Assembly (NCBI GenBank): GCA_031002005.1 | Contig: JARYHS010011408.1 | Location: forward strand, 222,249,473-222,313,472 | Reading direction: 5' to 3' | Source: Vandiemenella viatica | Taxonomy: Eukaryota > Arthropoda > Insecta > Orthoptera > Morabidae | DNA length: 64,000 nt | In this document: piece after piece, positions 11,396 through 21,979 of the stretch | Layout of the letters: every line of letters starts with the position of its first letter | How positions within the stretch are numbered: the first letter of the stretch is position 1 | Notes under the pieces: model-generated | The model's database searches: none | The model's input: the letters and a program-made list of their open reading frames with translations, nothing else | Told to the model about the DNA's origin: nothing | Program-made: the position numbers and the translations under genes

Positions 11396-11570
11396 GTCGC
11401 TATTTTTAAACGTCGCAGATTGGTTTTCTTCATGAGATACGTTTAATGGACTTCCCCGTCATATTATTTCGACTCCGTGCCTATTAGGGACGTAACTTAC
11501 AGCTTCCTATGTCCAATTCTAGCAATAAATTCTAAGTTCACGCGCACGAAGTCGCGGGTAACAGTGCAAT

Positions 11571-13484
11571 ATAAATACGTAATCGTCTTATGCAAACGTT
11601 CCTTTAAAAAATTCATTTTCTTGTAGCTCCGCTTTATTCTTATTGTACACGCTACCACACCGGCCACCAACGAACATCTGGCTTTTACTACGAACCCGGC
11701 CACGAGTGGATTTGTAGACCCCGGCAGTAATCCAACCGGATTTATGAATGGCGGGTCTGCCATTGTGAGCTCTCGCCGCTCGATTGTTTCATTGATTCAG
11801 GATTCAAGCGAGTCGAGCCATTACGGTGCCGGTCACGTTTCGCTATCTGTCTCTCTCTCTCTCTCCCTCCCGCCCAGCTTCTCCTCCCCCACCGTTCTTT
11901 CTGCGTGGTCGTTTTTCTCGTGACGTAACGTAACATAAAGGTTGTTACGCAGTAGCGACCTTGCGCAGCGGTTTGTTTCTTGTGCACAATGTTTACATTA
12001 CCCGCACCATTCGTAACTGAATAATAAGCTCCGAGGCTTGTAGCTACAACTGGCAGGTCGTGTTAACACGAGGTAGTACACGATCCATCCTGTGTGTAGG
12101 CCGCATTTAAACATCAGATACGTTAAATAACTACAGACAAAGTGCTCCACAGCAGAGCAAAAAAAAAAAAAATCTCGGAAGTCTGTGATTAAACTGTATG
12201 AGCCAATGTTCGTTAAGACCAACGTATATCGGCGGACTGTACGGCGCGGTTAAAATAATTCCAGTTTTAAAACTCAATCTTCGTTTGCTGTTTTTATGTA
12301 AAGAAAAACCTCATCTGTTACAAGTTCGAAAATAATTAGTAAAATACGCATTTAGAAAGTTTATATCTGAAATACCAGCAGTGATTTAAGAGAAATTAAA
12401 AACAGTAAAAATGAACTATAAACAGTGCTATGAACTTAAAAGTGTAGACATATGGAAAAAAGTGAGCAGAAGATGATTAATATGAATTTAACACGAGTAT
12501 TACTATCTATGTTACCCTGTTATAAACATAAATCACTCTAAATTTTCTTGTACAGGACAAATTTTTATGGAAATATTTATGACATCACCAAATATATTGA
12601 AAATTTTAAAATTTCTGTTAGACATTAGTTATCAGATAAAAATTTTATAACATAAAATGTAAGCGATCGGGATTTGAATACCATAATTTACTAACACTGA
12701 GCTGACTTTTAACTACGATCCTTGTTTGAAGTTTGATACATACCAATTAACTGTTATTGTGTTTATGGAAAACTACCACAGGCATAAAGCCAACCTTATA
12801 GCAACAGTGTAGACTGTAGATGATTGCACAACGGAAGGACTCCGGAATTTTAAATCCATCTTCAATAGATGACTTCCTTTAATAGTATCGTACAACACAA
12901 TTTTACCGCGCCATTCTCGACTACTTTTTCATTTCTTTCGTAATTTTACCGTTCGAAATACGACCAGAATATTTAGTAATTCACTGATGCGTAAAAGTGA
13001 CTTTTTATTGTAAGTATTGATATATATGACGAAGTCATGGTTCATGTGGACCCACAAATTCAAAAAGCAATTTCTTATTTGATTCTCTAGATATTTTATG
13101 CTAGCGAATTAGAATTGCAGCTAATCATCTAGATACTATGGGTCCCAGGATTGTATTTGCGAGCAACGTTATTCTGCGATAAGGAATCTAGGTCGAGAAC
13201 TATTGTATTAAGTCTTCGTTAATTGGCACCCCAACATCTTTTTCCGGTAGGATTAAAAGGCTGCATTGATCCCAGAAATAGTAACATCAAATTAATAAAA
13301 ATAAAATTCTTACATACTACAGTAGTAGTTAACAAACAGACGATAGATGCCAGAAGAGGGAAAGAGAATTGTAAGTAATTATAGTTATACTATAGTAGTC
13401 TGGTTGTCGGCTGCACGTACACATACAAATTGTGTATAAAGTATTTACATTGGGTACTGATGTAAAAACAGAAAACTTATCTTT
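11571..13484. other. Gene-free stretch; GC-richer 11640-11960
   Basis: No transposon family recognised. The 11640-11960 part is less AT-rich, and contains (TC)n at about 11849-11864 and several CpGs. 12240-13480 is featureless AT-rich DNA. Confidence 0.5.
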
Positions 13485-14334
13485 TTTGATGTTATCAGTC
13501 TCTCGACTAGTTTGATGTAATCCTCCATCTGTTCCTATCTTGTAATAACCTCTTTATCTCAACATACCCCTTTTTATCACATACGTCCTCAGTTATTTGC
13601 TTCATAAACTATTGTCTCTGTCTTCCTCGACAGTTCTTACCTTCGAATGTTCCCTCCGCTAGCAAATTAACCAATCCTGCATGTCCTAAAATTTGTCCCA
13701 TCATCCTCCCTCTTCTATCTGTAAGACTATTCCACAAACTTCTTTCTTCACCTAACATTACCAAAACACGTTCACATCACATTTCAAATGCTTGACTTTT
13801 CCTTCTTTCTGGTATTCCTAAGTCCATACTTTGATACCATAATGTGCTGTACTCCGCAAATAGAGCATTAAAAAGTTCTTCATTAGTCCTAGATTAATAT
13901 TTAAAACTAAACGATTTCTCTTCTTCAAGAAGGCTCTTTTCGCTAATGCTGTTCTGCTTTTAACATCGTTGCTTCTTCGCCATCAGTTGTAACTTTATTT
14001 ATTAACTAACAGAATTCACTTGCAACACCTAGTGTTCCCGGGGATTTCAACCGTAAAATGCCATAAAAAGATGACAACGTTTAGACTATGTTCCCTGTTG
14101 TCTTCATCAGGTATCTTGCAATCGAGAATTGAGAAGTTCAGTGAACTTCTAGATTATTTTTATGTCAAAATCTGGCTGCAAACCCTGGAAGAATACGATG
14201 CATTTACACGCCGGGTAAATCTTCGTTCACAGAATTCGCTCACTTCTCCTATTGCTTCCGATTCTGTTTTTATATTAACTTAATATTATTGATGTTATTT
14301 CAGCAACATTTCACGGTTTTTTTTGCTTGCTTTG
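13485..14334 (-). pseudogene. RTE-type LINE 3' part, interrupted
   Basis: Same family as 44265-45605, with matching 3' end (tcagtctctcgactagtttg) and the same coding landmarks in reverse: the KIEAFEMWCYRRML-like segment near 13790 and the KRALL(K)KKRN segment near 13920. The coding part resumes after 14228 (cacttctcctattgcttccg matches 44860 onward), because a ~208 bp element is inserted at 14021-14228. Frames are broken throughout. The endonuclease and the RT core are absent. Confidence 0.8.
14021..14228 (-). mobile_element. ~208 bp hammerhead-containing element, copy 1
   Basis: An insertion into the RTE LINE, flanked by acagaattcact (14009-14020) and acagaattcgct (14229-14240), a 12 bp duplication with one mismatch. 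The minus strand holds cctgatgaagac, a loop, then gtctaaacgttgtc; CUGAUGA is followed by an AGAC/GUCU stem and AAAC. The right end (acgccgggtaaatcttcgtt) and the central order match the 205 bp element at 15056-15260. There is no coding potential. See the finding on this family. Confidence 0.65.
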
Positions 14335-14605
14335 TATGTATGAATGTTCGTTTGGGCCAACGAGGACAACGTTAAGCCTTTGTTTAGCTTGAATTTTGCT
14401 GTGGATGTGTACACATCGTGTTGAAACTTAGGTTGTTAGTCCTGGATGGGTCCTAAAGTTTTATGTGGAATCTGAACCACGAAACGTCCTGGCGTAGCTC
14501 ATATGATTAAACACAACCCTCAAAATTGCTGAGTCTACCGGGATTCGAGCCCGGAACCGGAGCAGCGAACGTTTTTGAAAGCAAGCGACATAACCAATTA
14601 ACATT
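14335..14605 (-). mobile_element. SINE-B, tRNA-derived
   Basis: Read on the minus strand: a tRNA-like head with B box ggctcgaatcccgg, a body with gactaacaacctaagtttca, and a tail of CATA-type repeats (plus strand tgtatgtatgaatg at 14332). The body is shared with 61495-61760 (gttgttagtcct, gggccaac.ag..cacgttaag). This is a different family from SINE-A. Confidence 0.65.
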
Positions 14606-15055
14606 TGGTTGATAATGAAGGCAAGAGAAGGACGCCTTCGAAACGTCCCACGAATGTGACATCTTCACACGGCTGGAAGCCCGAGAGAAATATAAAAATA
14701 TATTAATAATTAACCAATTATTTTTTGTGTGTTTGTTGAACGATTTTCATTTCAACGCACGTAAAGAGTTTTACAATTTCATGTTACAATGTGTTGTTAA
14801 CCTTGAGGCGGAGTAGATTTCATCTATTAAATAGTAGGTTGCAGTAGTGCAATAGTTAATCAAAATAATAGTTTAATATAGAAACATATGTCTGCCATAT
14901 TTCTTTCGTGGAAATAGAAGGTAAGTCCAAAACAGAGCAATACTGCCAACAAAAACCGAAATCTGAATAGTAATAAACGTTAGTATAATGCAAAAAAATA
15001 GATATTCAGTCAAAATTTGAGAGATGTTCAGTATTAAAATTATCTACAATATTAT

Positions 15056-15260
15056 GAAATCTTCACAGGAGTTCAGCCGGATAGCGTCGTGAAAACACAA
15101 CGTTTCATCAGCTGGCTCTGCTGTCTTCATCAGGTGTACAGCTTCAGATGTTGCTAGACAGAAATTACAACCTAGACTGGTTGTGATCTCCACTATCCGG
15201 CTGAACTCCTGTGAAGATTTCATTTCATCAGTACGCCGGGAAAGTCTCCACTCACATATC
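15056..15260 (-). mobile_element. 205 bp hammerhead-containing element, copy 2
   Basis: Flanked by atctacaatattat (15042-15055) and atctacaatgttat (15261-15274), a 14 bp duplication with one mismatch. The ends of the inner part form perfect 29-base inverted arms at 15056-15084 and 15193-15221. On the minus strand the loop contains cctgatgaagacagc, an apical loop, then gctgatgaaacg; this is CUGAUGA, a CAGC/GCUG stem, and GAAAC, the core order of a hammerhead ribozyme. It has no coding potential. Confidence 0.7.
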
Positions 15261-15454
15261 ATCTACAATGTTATTTGCCGTCTTTAAAGTAACGTATTTA
15301 ATAAACAAAGTTCGTATTTTTTGACCAATGAGCTACCAGACCGCTCGTTTTTTTCTTGCTTTGGCTTATATCTTAAGAAAAATATCATCTCGTGGCTAAG
15401 AATAAAATAGAGGAGAAAGATTAACAGCCTATAAAGTAGTGTAATTTTTTTAAA

Positions 15455-15800
15455 TTAAATCGTTGGAGGTTCTTGTTTGGACCACTTTGGTAGGCACCTT
15501 TGTCTTGAGCGGACGGTGGGTCCGTGCAATTGATTGGTCGCGCGGGTTGCGGAGCGCAGGCGCGCGGACCAACTTGTAAACTCGACCACTCCGGCCCGCT
15601 CGCCGTTTTATTACCATAATGGGAGTTGCCAAGTTATCTCACAAGTACATCTGGCTTTTCAAGTTCAAGGCAACACAAACAATCCGCTCCGACTGCTCTA
15701 AACGGTGCGTGAGTTATGAGTTGTTGTGTTTCTCTCTCTTCTTATTGCGAGACCCCGGGCGCCGAGTTGATATACGGCCGTCCGCTTAAGTGCCTCAAGG
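15455..15800. promoter_or_regulatory. GC/CpG-rich island, possible regulatory DNA
   Basis: Abrupt rise in GC with many CpGs (cgcgcgggttgcggagcgca) in AT-rich surroundings, unlike any repeat elsewhere in the window. It includes a homeodomain-type ttttattaccataa sequence. This is composition evidence only; no TSS or exon is visible. Confidence 0.25.
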
Positions 15801-15929
15801 AGCCAGAGATGTGTCAATTTACGCGCGGCTACTTTCTACAACAGTTTTAAGACATTACTTCTGTCTTCACAAATCACTTAAATGTCTAAATATCGCAACC
15901 AAGAAAATTGCTCTATCTAGACATTATTC

Positions 15930-17015
15930 TACATCTACATATGTACTCTGAAATTCACAAAATTGTGGGTGGCAGAGGGTGCTCAGCACCAAAGCTAATC
16001 TCTTTAATGTTCCAATCCCGAATGGTACGACGGAAAGAAGAATCCATATAAGAATCTCTAATCTTATCTTTCCTGTCATTCCGACTCAAATAGATTGGTG
16101 GACGAAGTATTTCACTACACTCGTAAGTGAAAGTGGGAGTACGCATGTTTAGCTATAAGTTTAAACGAAACGTGCGTCGTCTATCTACCAGACTCCCAGC
16201 CGAGTCTACTAATCAGTTCTGTAACGCTTTCATAAGGACTGTAGCAAGCGGTCACGAATCGAGCGGCTCTTCTCTGTACTTTCTCTATTCTTTCGATCAT
16301 TCCCTTACGAAACGGATCCCAAATGGCACAACAATAGTCCAAATCTGGACGCACAAGAGATTTGTACGCTATCTCCTTTGTTTGTTCGTTTCAATTTTTT
16401 CAAGATTCGACATAGGAATCGCAGCCTAGAATTAGCTCTACCTACTAACGAATTAATGTGTAAGTCCCATTTCATGTTCCTTTGTACTGTTACTCCCAAA
16501 TATTTCACAGAATCAGCCATATCAATAACTGAACTGTTTATCTCGTATTTCTGAACAATTGGATTCTTTTTGTTAGTTATGCTCATTGTCTTGCACTTTT
16601 TACAATTTAGTGTACGCTGCTATTTATCACACCATGCCAAAATAACATCCAGATCACTCTGATTTTCTATGCGATCGGCCGAATTCCTTACTTCCCTATA
16701 AATAACCGCATCATCAGCAAACAATCTAAAAATGCTTTTCACTTTGTCTCCGAGATCGTTTATAAAAATTAAGAAACGAAGTGGTCCTTTTATACTTCCT
16801 TGAGGTACACCCGATATAACATCTAGATTAGAAGAACTTTCTCCTTCAACGACAACATACTGCGACCGACCAGTTAGAAAATCCTTACCTATTCACAAAG
16901 CTGATCCGATATACCGTACGCTCGAAGCTTCGCTAAAAGGCTGCTGTGTGGCACAGAGTCAAAGTTTTTCTGAAAATCTAAAAAAATTGTATCTACTTGT
17001 GGGTCTGCATTCTAA
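15930..17015 (-). pseudogene. CR1/L2-like LINE, RT C-terminal half
   Basis: Minus-strand remains of a non-LTR retrotransposon reverse transcriptase. In order: FLDFQKNFDSVPHSSLLAKL, GRSQYVVVEGE, SGVPQGSIKGPLRFLIFIND, then the catalytic box LFADDAVIY, then SVKYLGVTVQRNMKWDLHI (the YLG thumb segment), ANSRLRFLCRILKK, and the tail IYLSRNDRKDKIRDSYMDSS...FRRTIRDWN. The FADD catalytic pair is intact but stops and frameshifts separate the blocks. The endonuclease half is missing (5' truncation). The plus-strand fragment at 42865-43330 is a relative. Clade is uncertain between CR1, L2 and Jockey-like. Confidence 0.82.
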
Positions 17016-17059
17016 AATGGTGGCATCGAACAACAATTTGTTGTTAATTAAGGTCACTG

Positions 17060-17250
17060 AGTCTGTTGGGAGAATTATTAACGTTCGCTCTTGGTATTCA
17101 GCAGAGCATGGATTCGATTCCCGGTTCGGCCATCCAGACTTCGATTTTCCAATGTTTCGCTCAGTGACTCCACGTGATTCCCGAAATGGTTCCTTCCAAG
17201 GCTATGGCTATTCTCCCACCTGTTCCTCATCAATAACGACATCCAGTTTT
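17060..17250 (+). mobile_element. SINE-A-like, diverged
   Basis: A decayed B box (ggattcgattcccgg) followed by ttcggccatccagacttcga and a C/T-rich 3' part. No TSD. Confidence 0.65.
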
Positions 17251-17369
17251 AATTTACTTTATTAGAAAAAATACACAACAAAGTTTCTTTGACCAATATG
17301 AAAATATGATAAATCTCACAAAATAAAAAGAAGATCATTGTCTAGATCCGTTATTTGAAGCTCTCACCG

Positions 17370-17621
17370 TTAAACTTTTTTTTGTTTTGTTTATGTTCTT
17401 ACGCCTCGTCGACATCGAGGTCATTAGAAGCGGGAAAGACAGGGGGCAAGGAACGGGAAAGTATTCGGCCTTTGAAGTAACCATCCTGGCATTCGCCTCG
17501 AGTGATTTAGGGAAAACCATAGGAAACCCAAATCTGGATGGCCCGACGGGGATTCGAACCCATGCTGCGTCCTCCCGAAGGCAAGGCCAGAGCGTTACAT
17601 CTCATCCATCACGCGCGGTTA
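17370..17621 (-). mobile_element. SINE-A, near full length
   Basis: Poly-T tail at the left, acgcctcgtcgacatcgagg, the ggatggcccgacggggattc B-box region, and a tRNA head ending cacgcgcggtt. There is a short insertion in the B-box region. No convincing TSD. Confidence 0.85.
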
Positions 17622-17804
17622 ACGACAGTTATAATGAAAAATACATAAAATCCATCTGCGCAGCAGTTCTACAGCAAATTAGCTACCTCTGTGTTTGGTT
17701 ACATATTCGGACATCCAGAACAATACTGTCGAAATTACCAGGACGCCTGGAACCGGATTCAAATCCTGTAAAACATAGTCTCGGAAGCCTGATTGGAAAT
17801 TTAT

Positions 17805-18000
17805 CTTTTCCTTTCTTTATGACTTTACGCCTAGTCAACGTAGGGATCCTCAGATGCGGGAAAGGACAGAGAATAAGGAACAGAAAGGAGTTGGGCCGTT
17901 CACCTGCAGTGATTTTCGGAAACCATGGAAAATCCAAATCTGGATGGTCAGACGGGGGATTCAAACCCGTGTCCTTCAGAATGCGAATAATTGACCTCCA
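17805..18000 (-). mobile_element. SINE-A, 3' and body part
   Basis: Body and B-box region recognisable (ccaaatctggatggtcagac). The stretch corresponding to the ggccatggcc landmark is deleted and the tRNA A box is lost. Only 200 bp from the previous copy in the same orientation. Together they create a spurious 229-residue plus-strand open frame. Confidence 0.8.
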
Positions 18001-18379
18001 TTTAGCAGGAGAATATCGATTGCAACAGTTAATTCAGAACAGTTTTATTCAGTATGAGCTGCCCGTGTTAGATTAAAATTAACCGTTTAATATATAATAC
18101 ATCGCTCCAGTCTACCGCTTAACTAAACCCTGGTTCAGTACTCGCCTTCCACTTCAGAAAAGTAGTATGCTCACCCGAAATGGTTGTCGACAAACGGCAG
18201 CACAAAATATTACAATATTTTCATAACCTTTCATAAGACAACTACAGTAAAGATGCAAAATTTCATACCAATCACCACCACGCAGATCGATTAGAGGCTA
18301 CATTTTCAAAGTCGTTTGTGTTTATCAGGCTTTTCTTAAGGTTGGACTTAAGCCTGGCACTGTATGATTTTTGTTGTAC

Positions 18380-19130
18380 TTCGCGATTTCATTGGCCGTT
18401 TTTTAGTTGCGAGTATATTATAACTTTCGAGCGGCGAGTGATCGCGATTCGGATGACATGTCCAACCCATTGAAGTTGGTGCTTAATTATTATTACCTCA
18501 ATGCTTGTATTTTTTTTTATGCTTATGGCGTTACGCCTCGTCGATGTCGAGGTAATTAGAGGCGGGAAAGGACTGGAGGCAAAGAACAGGAATGAATTCG
18601 GCCATGGCCTTTTGAAGGAAATATCCCGGCATTGGCCTGGAGTGATTTGGGGAAACCATGGAAAACCCAAATCTGGATGCCCGAACGGGGATTCGAACGC
18701 GCGTCCTCCCAAATGTGAGGCCAGAAAGTTGACCGTTCACCCACCACACTTGGTCAATGCTTGTGGTAATCGCTTCTTCTAGGATACTGATGCTTGTTCG
18801 AATGTCTTGCCATTTTATCCTTCTCCTCAGTCAGCGTTAGTGGTACTTCTCCAGGGATTTAATGCGCCTTCTGTAGGTAGTCGAAGACTCACATCCATAC
18901 ATCAGAGCTGGTATTACAATGGTAAAGTAAACGTATAGCTTTGTTCAAACACAGATATAATGATTGTCACTTATTATAAGCGACGTCCATAAGATGCACT
19001 AACGCATCTCATTCGACATGGCCACCGAGATAAAGAAAATGTTCCACTTCTTGTATAGTATTTCCCTTAACTGTGTTAAATGGAGCCAGTATGTTGGAAT
19101 ATGTTGCAGGCTGGTAAAGGATCTGCGTTA
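18380..19130 (-). pseudogene. LINE C-terminal ORF fragment, split by a SINE
   Basis: Minus strand encodes the end of a non-LTR polyprotein: a YLG-type segment (HFLYLGGHVE), PALMYGCES (usual P-LLYGCE-W), YRRRIKSLEKYH, RRRIKWQDIRTSISILEEA, and KHQLQWVGHVIRIAITRRSK followed by YSQLKNGQ-stop. This is the typical tail after the thumb domain of an RTE-related LINE family, distinct from the 44 kb family. A SINE-A at 18509-18753 interrupts it between EEAITTSIEV and the upstream residues. The reverse transcriptase catalytic part is absent, and there are several stops. Confidence 0.75.
18509..18753 (-). mobile_element. SINE-A, full length, perfect TSD
   Basis: Inserted in the LINE fragment above with an 11 bp perfect duplication tcaatgcttgt at 18498-18508 and 18754-18764. 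All landmarks are present, with a poly-T (A-tail) at the left end. Confidence 0.92.
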
Positions 19131-19139
19131 TCGTACAGT

Positions 19140-20804
19140 TCTACGCCAGTGGTTTTGTATGCTTATGTAAATACATTTAAAATAATTTGTAACTCCTCCT
19201 CAGAGGTAGCCATGGCAACAGTGACATCTGCGCTTTAAGTTCAAGTGATCTCGAGGTTTGTTTAGTCTTAACTCGTAGTCTGTGAAGATTAAATACTACA
19301 TAAACAATTATTGGAAAAATAGACCAGTATCGCTGTTGTTAAGATTCTGACAGTTGGAATAGTTGCAGTTCCCCTCGCTGTTGTTTTGTCTTGTGCAGAG
19401 GGAGGCTGTATTTCCCTAAGCGGCCCAGTCAGCAGCAGAATGGCGTGAGTCAGCTGCTGATGTGTCGCTTGCTGGCGTGGCCTCGCCTCGGCTGCAAGTT
19501 ACGTACAGCCACGACTCCTCACTTTCTCCACTAGCACTCCCTCTCACCTGTGACGAAATGTCTTCTCTCTACTCTACTGCATATTTCGACTTCTTCGCCA
19601 TAAATTATACAAATACTTTAAACTATTATAGGGTTTGGTACTTTCTGAATGAAAGATGGTACCCTTCTGGAGTAATTAATTTACGTTTATCCGATTGTCT
19701 TTACGCAACTTATGAACCATTCAATCAAAACTTGGAAACATAATTAACCAACAATTCCTTTATGGAGAAGTGTTCATCAAGGTAACGACTTCTGCCCGTT
19801 ACATCAATTCATATGGCAACATGTTGCATTTTCTTGTCAATGACGGAAATTTAGGAATACCGTCTTGATACCCGAAAACATTGTCGAAATGATAATTTTT
19901 CAGGTTACTAAGTCACGCCACAAGTAGAGTGGTTTTAGGTAGCATGTCACACGTATGGGAAGACATTGTAGCTACAGCAATGCTTTGATGGTAATGCGCA
20001 TTCGCCGTCTGAGATACATGTGCTGAAGATTGCTGAACAAAAAGTGGAAGAGTCAATCCTCTATTTGCTAAATAATGGTTTTGTAATTTATTATGTATGT
20101 TTAGTTGTTTGTTTTGTTTCTACCTGTAAAACATGTTATCTAAAACACAAAATGAAAAAACTAAGAAATTTGTAATTGGACACTATTTTAATTCTTATTA
20201 TGATAAAAATAACAGTAATGTAAATTTTTTAAAAAAATACCATAGATTTCAAAATAATTAAATGCAGTTTATTGGTAGGAAAAATATGTTTTGTTTTAGG
20301 TTGACGGGTATCAAATGAAATTCTGAAAAAGTTTGGGTTATTTTTATCCCACGATTTTTTTGGTTTTTCATCAACAAACGATAAAAGTCTATTTTTACCT
20401 CTATTTCTGAAACTAAAGATCCAAAAAATTCTTTCATAATTTCTTAGAAGTTATGTAACGAACTGAAGCGATAGTTATAAACTTTAGAAAGAAAAAAAAA
20501 GCTAAATGAGTAGTTTTAAGGAATTTGGTTGCCCAGAAAATAATTCCGTTTGATCAAAAATAAATTTTATCGACAGAAAACTGCATATATCGGTTAATAA
20601 ATACGTCTTGAAAATATTTCTTTTTAATTTTTTTCTGAGATCCACAATAACTTTTTTTACTTACTTCTGTTTTGTTTACATATACCAATTGAAAGACAAA
20701 TGTTCCAAACGAATAATGTGCTCGATTTTAAAATCACTTACTGACTTTTTAACAGAATTTAATTTGATATACAATCTGCGTACAGAAACTTCAACGCGGA
20801 TTTT
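19140..20804. other. Gene-free stretch
   Basis: No repeat family or gene recognised. 19360-19560 is slightly GC-richer, and the rest is AT-rich with A/T runs. The open frame 19462-19743 has no family resemblance. Confidence 0.5.
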
Positions 20805-21065
20805 CTTTCCGTCGTCAGTCTTTCAACTGGTTTGATTCACTTCTCCGAATCTTCCTGTTCTAAGCTAATCTCTTCATCTGCTTCATATACTCTAATCCTT
20901 GCCCTCTTATGTAGTTCTTCCCTTCGATTGTGCCTTAGTATCAAATTAATCAATAATGTGAGTCTTTAAACACGATCCACCAACCTATCACTTCCTTCTG
21001 TAAAATTCTTCAATCAATTTCGTTCATCATTCCCGAAAGATGTACATTCCATCTTGCACTTAATT
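20805..21065 (-). pseudogene. RTE-type LINE 3' end
   Basis: Matches the 3' terminus and last coding codons of the 44 kb RTE family in reverse (gtcgtcagtctttcaactgg, ctaatctcttcatctgcttc, gttcttcccttcgattgtgc). Only the terminal ~260 bp is present, so this is a strongly 5'-truncated copy. No protein domain remains. Confidence 0.75.
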
Positions 21066-21264
21066 TTCAACTTTTAACCTTAACATATAACCATTGATAG
21101 GCACAATCTGTTTCAACTATAATAACTAATTAGCTTACCATAATATACAATGGCACAGTAGGCATACGAATCGAAGAAAGATTAAGTCATTATGGGTAAA
21201 CATTATCAGTAGGGAACTGCTTAAGCTTTAGAAAGATGGACTACTTTGTTCTTGTTTTAGGAAT

Positions 21265-21505
21265 TAGGGTCGAGCCTGATGGGTGAGCCGTAACGCTATT
21301 GCCTTGCATTCAGGAGCACGTGGGTGCAAATCCCCGACGGCCATCCACATTTTTGTTTTCCGTGTTTTCCCGAAATCATTTCAGATGAATGTCGGGATGG
21401 TTCCTTCAAACAGGCATGAACAAATTCCTTCCCGTTCCTTGCTTCCAGTCATTTCACACTTCTAATGATCTTGAAGTCGAAGAGCCGCTAAGCCATAAAA
21501 AATGA
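21265..21505 (+). mobile_element. SINE-A, diverged full-length copy
   Basis: A box region tgggtgagccgtaacgct, decayed B box (tgcaaatcccc), then ggccatccacatttttgttt and ttccttcccgttccttgctt. No TSD seen. Confidence 0.75.
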
Positions 21506-21599
21506 TCATTAACATTAGCGCTCTATGTATATAAAATAAACCAAACATTGGTGTTTTTCGCCCGATATGTCTAGCAACCACTTTCTTACTGGATTAATT

Positions 21600-21860
21600 T
21601 CAGGTTCTATCACAGCACAGCACCCTATGATCCTCTTAATATAGTATGGGGCTGACCATACACTTGTAGCCTCTTTCGACACTTGTCACTGATAGTTGCA
21701 GAGGCAGAAACTGCATCCTCGATGCGACGTCTAGAATCCACTGGAGCATCTTTGAAGACCTCCTTTTATATTTTCCAGCAATGGCGACTGACTACTTCCT
21801 CGATACTCTTAGACGCTGGACGATATTATTTTCGAAATACTGTATACAGTTTGCTGTAAT
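21600..21860 (-). pseudogene. Possible mariner-like transposase tail
   Basis: On the minus strand FKDAPVDSRRRIEDAVSASA followed by TISDKCRKRLQVYGQ resembles the region after the last catalytic residue of DDE transposases (P-D-E-LR-RI--A---I--D--R-VW--L--R---C). The remainder is unreadable because of stops. There are no TIRs. It may belong to the same superfamily as 3113-3965. Weak call, on one short motif. Confidence 0.35.
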
Positions 21861-21883
21861 ATTTTGTGCGCTATTCTCTCTGC

Positions 21884-21965
21884 GGGGATTCTACGATAAC
21901 AGTGGCGCCGCAAATTGATGATGGATTCTTGTAGAACTCGACGAAACATATCATACATATTATTT
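21884..21965 (+). repeat. MITE-M left terminal repeat
   Basis: gggattctacgataacagtg, then ggcgccgcaaattgatgatg and gtagaactcgacga, matches the left end of the complete copy at 30587 and, inverted, the right end at 25362. It abuts the satellite array directly. Confidence 0.7.
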
Positions 21966-21979
21966 CTATAAGGTATTTT

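Larger units (their letters stand above)
10393..11570 (+). repeat. Repeat X, copy 1, interrupted by a Penelope-like element
   Basis: Two blocks match a second copy at 37447-38055. The left block is about 10393-10648 (aaagtaactctgtct, ccgatcttgatgaaa, ctttgtttctctcgcggtca). The right block is about 11396-11570 (gacttccccgtcatatta, then an end reading cacgcgcacgaagtcgcggg). In the 37 kb copy the two blocks are separated by only about 150 bp. Here about 750 bp of Penelope-like sequence lies between them. The family is unclassified and non-coding. Confidence 0.7.

Noticed and set aside
14021..15260. Solo LTRs of an LTR retrotransposon
   Set aside because: No TG...CA ends, TSDs are 12-14 bp rather than 4-6 bp, and no LTR-type gag or pol was seen anywhere.
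17387..18076. Longest open frame in the window (229 residues, plus strand)
   Set aside because: It reads through two SINE-A copies on their antisense strand; the same peptide pieces recur wherever SINE-A is found.
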